A DNA stretch of 27,042 nucleotides from Firmicutes bacterium UBA3941 (GTDB lineage: Bacteria > Bacillota > Clostridia > Caldicoprobacterales > UBA3941). Below the pieces are notes generated by a model, which worked only from the letters and a program-made list of their open reading frames with translations, had not been told where the DNA came from and ran no database searches. The translations under genes were made by a program, and so were the position numbers. Positions 23,708 through 27,042 of the stretch are shown here, in pieces (the stretch's first letter is position 1; the number at the start of each line of letters is the position of its first letter). The DNA is taken from contig DGDX01000072.1 in the NCBI GenBank assembly GCA_002385665.1, positions 1-27,042 of the forward strand, read 5' to 3'.

Positions 23708-24487
23708 CTATACCTCCTCTTTGGGTCGCAAATATCCTACGATATTTTTACATGCGTCTAAAAATATACCTACATCTACCGAATAGGAGAAGTATTGTAC
23801 TCCGCCCTGCTTCCAAAAATCCACCGAATCCGGTTCGTCAATAAAAGTACCTACCACTATACCCTTTGCTTTGGCTTTATTTACAATGTATTCCATCTGT
23901 TCTATTACCTTGGGATTTGTAACATCCCCGGGGATACCCAGGGATTGGGATAGGTCATAGGGCCCGATAAACAGGACGTCTATTCCCTCTACCTCCAGGA
24001 TCTCATCCAGGTTATCCATGGCCTCCTGTCCCTCCAACTGCAGAATAACCAAGGTCTCATTAGCTGTTTCAAAGTACTCATATCGATCTAGAGCAGAGTA
24101 GTTTGCTGCCCTAACGAAGCGGCATAGGCCTCGTTCGCCTTTGGGAGAGAACTTAGCCCTTTGGATAACTTCCCCCGCCTGCCGGGCATTCTGTATCTGG
24201 GGTACTTGTACCCCCATGGCACCAATATCCAGAGCTTTTCCAATACTGGTCTCGCTGGAATCCGGTACCCTTACTATGGGAACAAGTTCGGATATTATGG
24301 CGGCGCGAATATTATTTTCCATTTCCTTTACGGATATAGGACCATGTTCCATATCCAGGATGGCAAAGTCAAACCCTGCGTAACCCGCCACTTCTACGAA
24401 GGCCGGATCACATGTTTTCATAAAGGGACCAATAACACACTCTCCATCCCTTAAGGACTGCTTGAATCTCCTTAGCAACCCTCTCAT
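23708..24487 (-). CDS. HpcH/HpaI-family class II aldolase (2-keto-3-deoxy acid aldolase)
   Basis: A 259-residue metal-dependent aldolase of the HpcH/HpaI family. H48 (DMEHGP), R73 (VRVP), E152 (LQLEGQEA) and D178 (IGPYDLS) correspond to HpaI H45, R70, E149 and D175 with a constant offset of three. Family members split 2-keto-3-deoxy acids (glucarate, rhamnonate or 4-hydroxy-2-oxoacids) into pyruvate and an aldehyde. Since a ManD-type dehydratase gene follows at once, a 2-keto-3-deoxy-sugar acid is the likely substrate, giving a route that does not need KdgK; this is inferred. It is preceded by the SDR gene (15-nt gap) in the same operon. Confidence 0.92.
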   Translation of the reverse strand: MRGLLRRFKQSLRDGECVIGPFMKTCDPAFVEVAGYAGFDFAILDMEHGPISVKEMENNIRAAIISELVPIVRVPDSSETSIGKALDIGAMGVQVPQIQNARQAGEVIQRAKFSPKGERGLCRFVRAANYSALDRYEYFETANETLVILQLEGQEAMDNLDEILEVEGIDVLFIGPYDLSQSLGIPGDVTNPKVIEQMEYIVNKAKAKGIVVGTFIDEPDSVDFWKQGGVQYFSYSVDVGIFLDACKNIVGYLRPKEEV

Positions 24488-24502
24488 GCCTGTATCCCCT
24501 TT

Positions 24503-25312
24503 CTACCAAACGGTTCTTCTCATCCTTGACCAGCCATAGCCGGCATCCTCGGAATTGTCCTCGGGCATACCCGGCAGGATAAGGCCGCCATCGATTTTAA
24601 TGGTAGCACCGGTTATATAGTCCGCTTTGGTAGAAGCTAAAAATTCAACCAGATATCCTACCTCTTTAGGAGTACCAAACCTACCCAAGGGTATCTTCTT
24701 GGCAACATTGCTTGAGGTCAGTTCCTCATGGGTAAAGTTCCCTCGAATAGCGGTAGCACCCGGTGCAACACAGTTAACCCTTATGCCGTATTGAGACATC
24801 TCCAAGGCCAGGGATTCGACCCCACGGATAAGCGCTGCCTTTAACGAACCATAGATGGAATCATCGGGATAGGAGCGTATACCCCTCGTAGAAGCAATAA
24901 AGATGATATTACCCTTGATCTTGTTTTCCACCATATAGTTTGCCGCAACCTTGGAGCATAATAAGTAGCTCCTATAATTGAGTCCATAGAGAAAATCTAT
25001 TTGGTCGGCACTCATGGTCAGCAAGCTGTGTTTTCTGGTTAAGCCGGCGTTGCAAACCAGCAGATCTATGCCCCCCAGATCCTCTATAGCCTTAGCTGTA
25101 ACAGCCTCCGGTACGTCTGCCCTTTCCAGGCTGGCCTGGTAATAGAAACATTTTCTCCCCATGGCTTCTATTTCTGCCGCCAAGGACTGTGCTTCTTCCT
25201 TTTGAGAGTTATAGGTTATAGCTACATCATAACCTGCCTTTGCCAATACCCATGCAATTCCTCTGCCAATACCCCTGCTTCCTCCCGTCACAAACGCCTT
25301 TTTTACTGACAT
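24503..25312 (-). CDS. SDR-family NAD(P)-dependent oxidoreductase
   Basis: A 269-residue classical short-chain dehydrogenase. TGGSRGIG at 9-16 binds the nucleotide, CNAG is at 87-90, and S141, Y154 and K158 (YGSLK) form the catalytic set. The C-terminus carries the family's GRFGTPKEVGYLVEFLAS and GATIKIDGG, plus a 25-residue extension (EDNSEDAGYGWSRMRRTVW). It most resembles the FabG/gluconate 5-dehydrogenase/KduD group. As first gene of the SDR-aldolase-dehydratase-hydroxyacid dehydrogenase operon it probably oxidises a sugar or sugar acid before dehydration; the exact substrate is unknown. The start has a GAGAGGGGG ribosome binding site. Confidence 0.92.
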   Translation of the reverse strand: MSVKKAFVTGGSRGIGRGIAWVLAKAGYDVAITYNSQKEEAQSLAAEIEAMGRKCFYYQASLERADVPEAVTAKAIEDLGGIDLLVCNAGLTRKHSLLTMSADQIDFLYGLNYRSYLLCSKVAANYMVENKIKGNIIFIASTRGIRSYPDDSIYGSLKAALIRGVESLALEMSQYGIRVNCVAPGATAIRGNFTHEELTSSNVAKKIPLGRFGTPKEVGYLVEFLASTKADYITGATIKIDGGLILPGMPEDNSEDAGYGWSRMRRTVW

Positions 25313-25577
25313 TTTGATGTCCCCCTCTCAATACTTATAAATAGCACTTAGAATCAGTATTAAATATGACTTGTATCTACAAAATCTATACTACCGGTTT
25401 AGTCCCTTGTGTTAAGTTATGGAATAGAATCTTAGGATAGTTTCATTGACGTTGATAAAAAGAACCTTCATTCTCAGCTAATAGTAATACTAATAGGCTA
25501 TTAAACACTCCAATTTGATCTTGTTTGATATGGGTTTATATTCATTATCAGAACCGTTAAAATTAACCAGTCATGAC
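25313..25577. other. Gene-free region upstream of the SDR operon
   Basis: No ORF with a credible start is seen here. The promoter of the SDR operon must lie in this stretch (minus strand), but no single -35/-10 pair stands out; TATAAG and TATAGA-like boxes occur. The plus strand at about 25479-25498 carries three near-copies of TAATAG/TAATAC in tandem, containing the palindrome TAGTAATACTA, a possible regulator site. Confidence 0.35.
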
Positions 25578-25635
25578 AAGAAAACCGGTATTACTCCTAA
25601 AAAAGTTTTAGGGGTCCGTCATACCAGGTTTTCTT
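25578..25635 (-). terminator. Branched hairpin, possible terminator after kdgK
   Basis: AAGAAAACCGGTAT (25578-25591) pairs with ATACC plus GGTTTTCTT (25621-25635, one bulged A) over 14 bp. Inside, CCTAAAA (25596-25602) pairs with TTTTAGG (25606-25612), giving a branched structure. The T run lies within the stem and not after it, so termination strength is uncertain. Confidence 0.45.
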
Positions 25636-25687
25636 CCAAGGCCTAAAACATATAGAAAATCGCTATATGAAAGTTTCAACTAGGTAA

Positions 25688-25753
25688 GGGGGATACCCCA
25701 TCTCCTATTAAATAATCGGCACTCACCGCATATAATAGCGAGAGATATCCCCC
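25688..25753. repeat. 66-nt bipartite hairpin downstream of kdgK
   Basis: GGGGGATA (25688-25695) pairs with TATCCCCC (25746-25753). After a small internal loop, TCTCCTATTA (25701-25710) pairs with TAATAG-c-GAGA (25733-25743). A CGG/CCG pair can close within the 22-nt apical region. No T tract follows on either strand, so it is not a plain terminator; an RNA-stabilising 3' structure or small RNA is possible. Confidence 0.5.
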
Positions 25754-25763
25754 GACCCACCAC

Positions 25764-25787
25764 AATAGAATAATTTAATTTTCTATT
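25764..25787. repeat. Small inverted repeat just after the kdgK stop
   Basis: AATAGAA (25764-25770) and TTCTATT (25781-25787) form a 7-bp hairpin with a 10-nt AT-only loop, directly downstream of the kdgK stop codon. It is the first of three successive hairpins in the 3' region of this gene. Confidence 0.4.
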
Positions 25788-25792
25788 ATGAC

Positions 25793-26818
25793 TTACCTCT
25801 GTACCCTTCCTGATGCGTCGCCGCCCTTTAGGGTTTCGACTTCATCAACGGACACATGGTTTGCGTCGCCAATTATGGTGTGTTTAAGTGCTGAAGCAGC
25901 AACTGCAAATTCCAATGCATCCCTGTTATCTTTTCCGGTTATTAGTGAATAGATAAGTCCTGCTCCGAAGGAGTCCCCTCCTCCGACCCTATCCACTATA
26001 TGCAGTTCATATTTCTTTGAGAATAGATATTCGTTTCCATCGTAGAGCATTGCTGACCAGTTATTGTCTGAAGCCGATAGGCTCTCCCTCAAGGTAATGG
26101 TAACAATCTCAAGGTTAAACCGTTCCATCAATTCTTTTGCAACGTACTTGTATCCTGCCAAATCCAATTCACCGGTTGTGACATCGGTATCGGCAGCCTT
26201 AATTCCAAATACCTTTTCTGCATCCTCTTCATTGGCAACAACGATGTCTACATATTCCATCAGCTTACTCATTACCTTACCGGCCTTCTCGGTGGACCAT
26301 AGCTTTTTCCTGTAATTCAGGTCGCAACTAATGGTTAACCCCATCTCCTTTGCAATTTTACAGGCTTCCTCTGTCAGCTCTGCTACATTATCTCCAAGGG
26401 CAGGGGTAATTCCGGTGAAGTGGAACCATTCAGCCCCTTCAAAGGCTCCTCTCCAGTCGATATCTCCGGGCTTGGCTTCGGCGATTGAGGAATGAGCCCT
26501 ATCGTACACAACCTTTGACGGCCTTACCGAGGCGCCCTTCTCACAATAATAGATCCCTATCCGGTCACCGCCCCTGGCAATAAACCTGGTATCCACACCA
26601 TACCTTCTCAATTCGTTAACAGCTGCGTCTCCGATAGGATTATCGGGTAGTTTTGTTACATAGGCCGCATCCAATCCAAAGTTGGCAAGGGATACAGCTA
26701 CATTGGCTTCACCGCCGCCGTAGACGACTTCAAAGGTATCTGCTTGCACAAAACGCTGATATTCCGGTGGTGATAGTCGAAGCATGATTTCTCCAAAAGT
26801 AACAACTCTTTTAGGCAT
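25793..26818 (-). CDS. kdgK: 2-keto-3-deoxygluconate kinase (PfkB family)
   Basis: A 341-residue ribokinase/PfkB-family sugar kinase. It starts with VVTFGEIMLRLSPP, has YGGGEANVAVSLANFG near 33-48 (sugar binding), CDLNYRKKLW in the middle, and GGGDSFGAGL with catalytic base D282 near the C-terminus. These match KDG kinases, which phosphorylate 2-keto-3-deoxygluconate to KDPG with ATP. Assignment is supported by the KDPG aldolase gene just upstream, 101 nt away, in the same direction. The start has a GAGGGGG ribosome binding site. It joins the products of UxaA and possibly ManD to the Eda step. Confidence 0.93.
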   Translation of the reverse strand: MPKRVVTFGEIMLRLSPPEYQRFVQADTFEVVYGGGEANVAVSLANFGLDAAYVTKLPDNPIGDAAVNELRRYGVDTRFIARGGDRIGIYYCEKGASVRPSKVVYDRAHSSIAEAKPGDIDWRGAFEGAEWFHFTGITPALGDNVAELTEEACKIAKEMGLTISCDLNYRKKLWSTEKAGKVMSKLMEYVDIVVANEEDAEKVFGIKAADTDVTTGELDLAGYKYVAKELMERFNLEIVTITLRESLSASDNNWSAMLYDGNEYLFSKKYELHIVDRVGGGDSFGAGLIYSLITGKDNRDALEFAVAASALKHTIIGDANHVSVDEVETLKGGDASGRVQR

Positions 26819-26919
26819 AAATATCCCCCTCTTTTATATTAAGATATGATTAGCATAAATTCTTACAAAAGCTCATTGGTCATGTTAGAGACATTAAGGG
26901 AAGTAATATCCTATACCGA

Positions 26920-27042
26920 TTACAAGCCCCTGGCCTCGTTTATTTTTGCAATAAATTGTTTGGCTGTTTCGACAATGGCATCATAATCCCCGGTCTTAGC
27001 GCCACGGGTTAGAGATCCGCCCGCACCAACAGCTACCGCACC
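26920..27042 (-). CDS. eda: KDPG aldolase, second copy (partial, C-terminus)
   Basis: The last 40 codons run in from the right edge: GAVAVGAGGSLTRGAKTGDY, then DAIVETAKQFIAKINEARGL and a TAA stop. GAVAVGAGGSL is the conserved phosphate-binding end of Eda-type KDPG aldolases, and the protein stops where ordinary Eda stops, without the VOC extension of the 10190-11152 copy. It lies 101 nt before kdgK, forming the common eda-kdgK pair. The catalytic lysine lies outside the window. Confidence 0.88.
   Translation of the reverse strand, partial: GAVAVGAGGSLTRGAKTGDYDAIVETAKQFIAKINEARGL

Noticed and set aside
25388..25401. CCGG-centred operator upstream of the SDR operon resembling the site at 714-731
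   Set aside because: Only the central bases match; the flanks are not palindromic, so it does not qualify as a second copy of the operator.
25688..25753. CRISPR-like or tandem repeat array
   Set aside because: The repeats are inverted, not direct, and there are no regularly spaced copies; the window contains no CRISPR array or cas gene.

Overview
The window looks like chromosomal DNA of an anaerobic, plant-polysaccharide-using member of the Bacillota (class Clostridia). Reasons: an AddAB (not RecBCD) recombination pair, purine-rich GGAGG-type ribosome binding sites, heavy use of AGG/AGA and ATA codons in most genes, and a set of hexuronate catabolic genes next to an LplB-type sugar ABC transporter. 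The genus cannot be fixed from sequence reading alone. Nearly all genes lie on the minus strand.

Layout. (1) 1-898: the start of a sugar ABC permease gene (minus) with a near-consensus promoter and an 18-bp LacI-type operator, divergent from a small plus-strand gene. (2) 899-1639: a DUF6062-like protein with two CxxC...CxxH modules, ending in a bidirectional terminator. (3) 9834 down to 1667: addB-addA plus a sugar-phosphate isomerase/epimerase-like TIM barrel. (4) 10149-11562: a KDPG aldolase fused to a VOC domain. A structured RNA resembling the right end and guide-RNA scaffold of IS200/IS605-type elements precedes it, and a short relic of a URO-D-type gene follows it. (5) 19676 down to 11563: a LarA-like protein, UxaB, UxaA, a URO-D-family protein, a nitrilase-family hydrolase with an N-terminal carbohydrate-binding-like domain, and a second URO-D-family protein. 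(6) 19962-21029: a divergent Gfo/Idh/MocA dehydrogenase. (7) 25312 down to 21482: SDR dehydrogenase, HpaI-type aldolase, ManD-type acid-sugar dehydratase and 2-hydroxyacid dehydrogenase. (8) 27042 down to 25793: the tail of a second, unfused KDPG aldolase followed by KDG kinase.

How the genes fit together. UxaB (tagaturonate to altronate), UxaA (altronate to KDG), KdgK (KDG to KDPG) and two Eda copies (KDPG to pyruvate and glyceraldehyde 3-phosphate) make up the isomerase-independent part of galacturonate breakdown. The ManD-type enzyme could feed the glucuronate/mannonate branch or, with the HpaI aldolase next to it, a non-phosphorylative route. No uronate isomerase (UxaC) is in the window.

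The least explained part is the operon that joins uxaBA to a LarA-type protein (with all six key LarA residues I could align), two URO-D/methyltransferase-fold proteins and an amidase-like hydrolase. My inference is that it handles a modified or epimeric sugar acid, for example an O-methylated or amidated uronate. The solo guide-RNA-like leader in front of the VOC-fused aldolase, together with the gene relic behind it, marks that aldolase as a likely acquired or rearranged unit.
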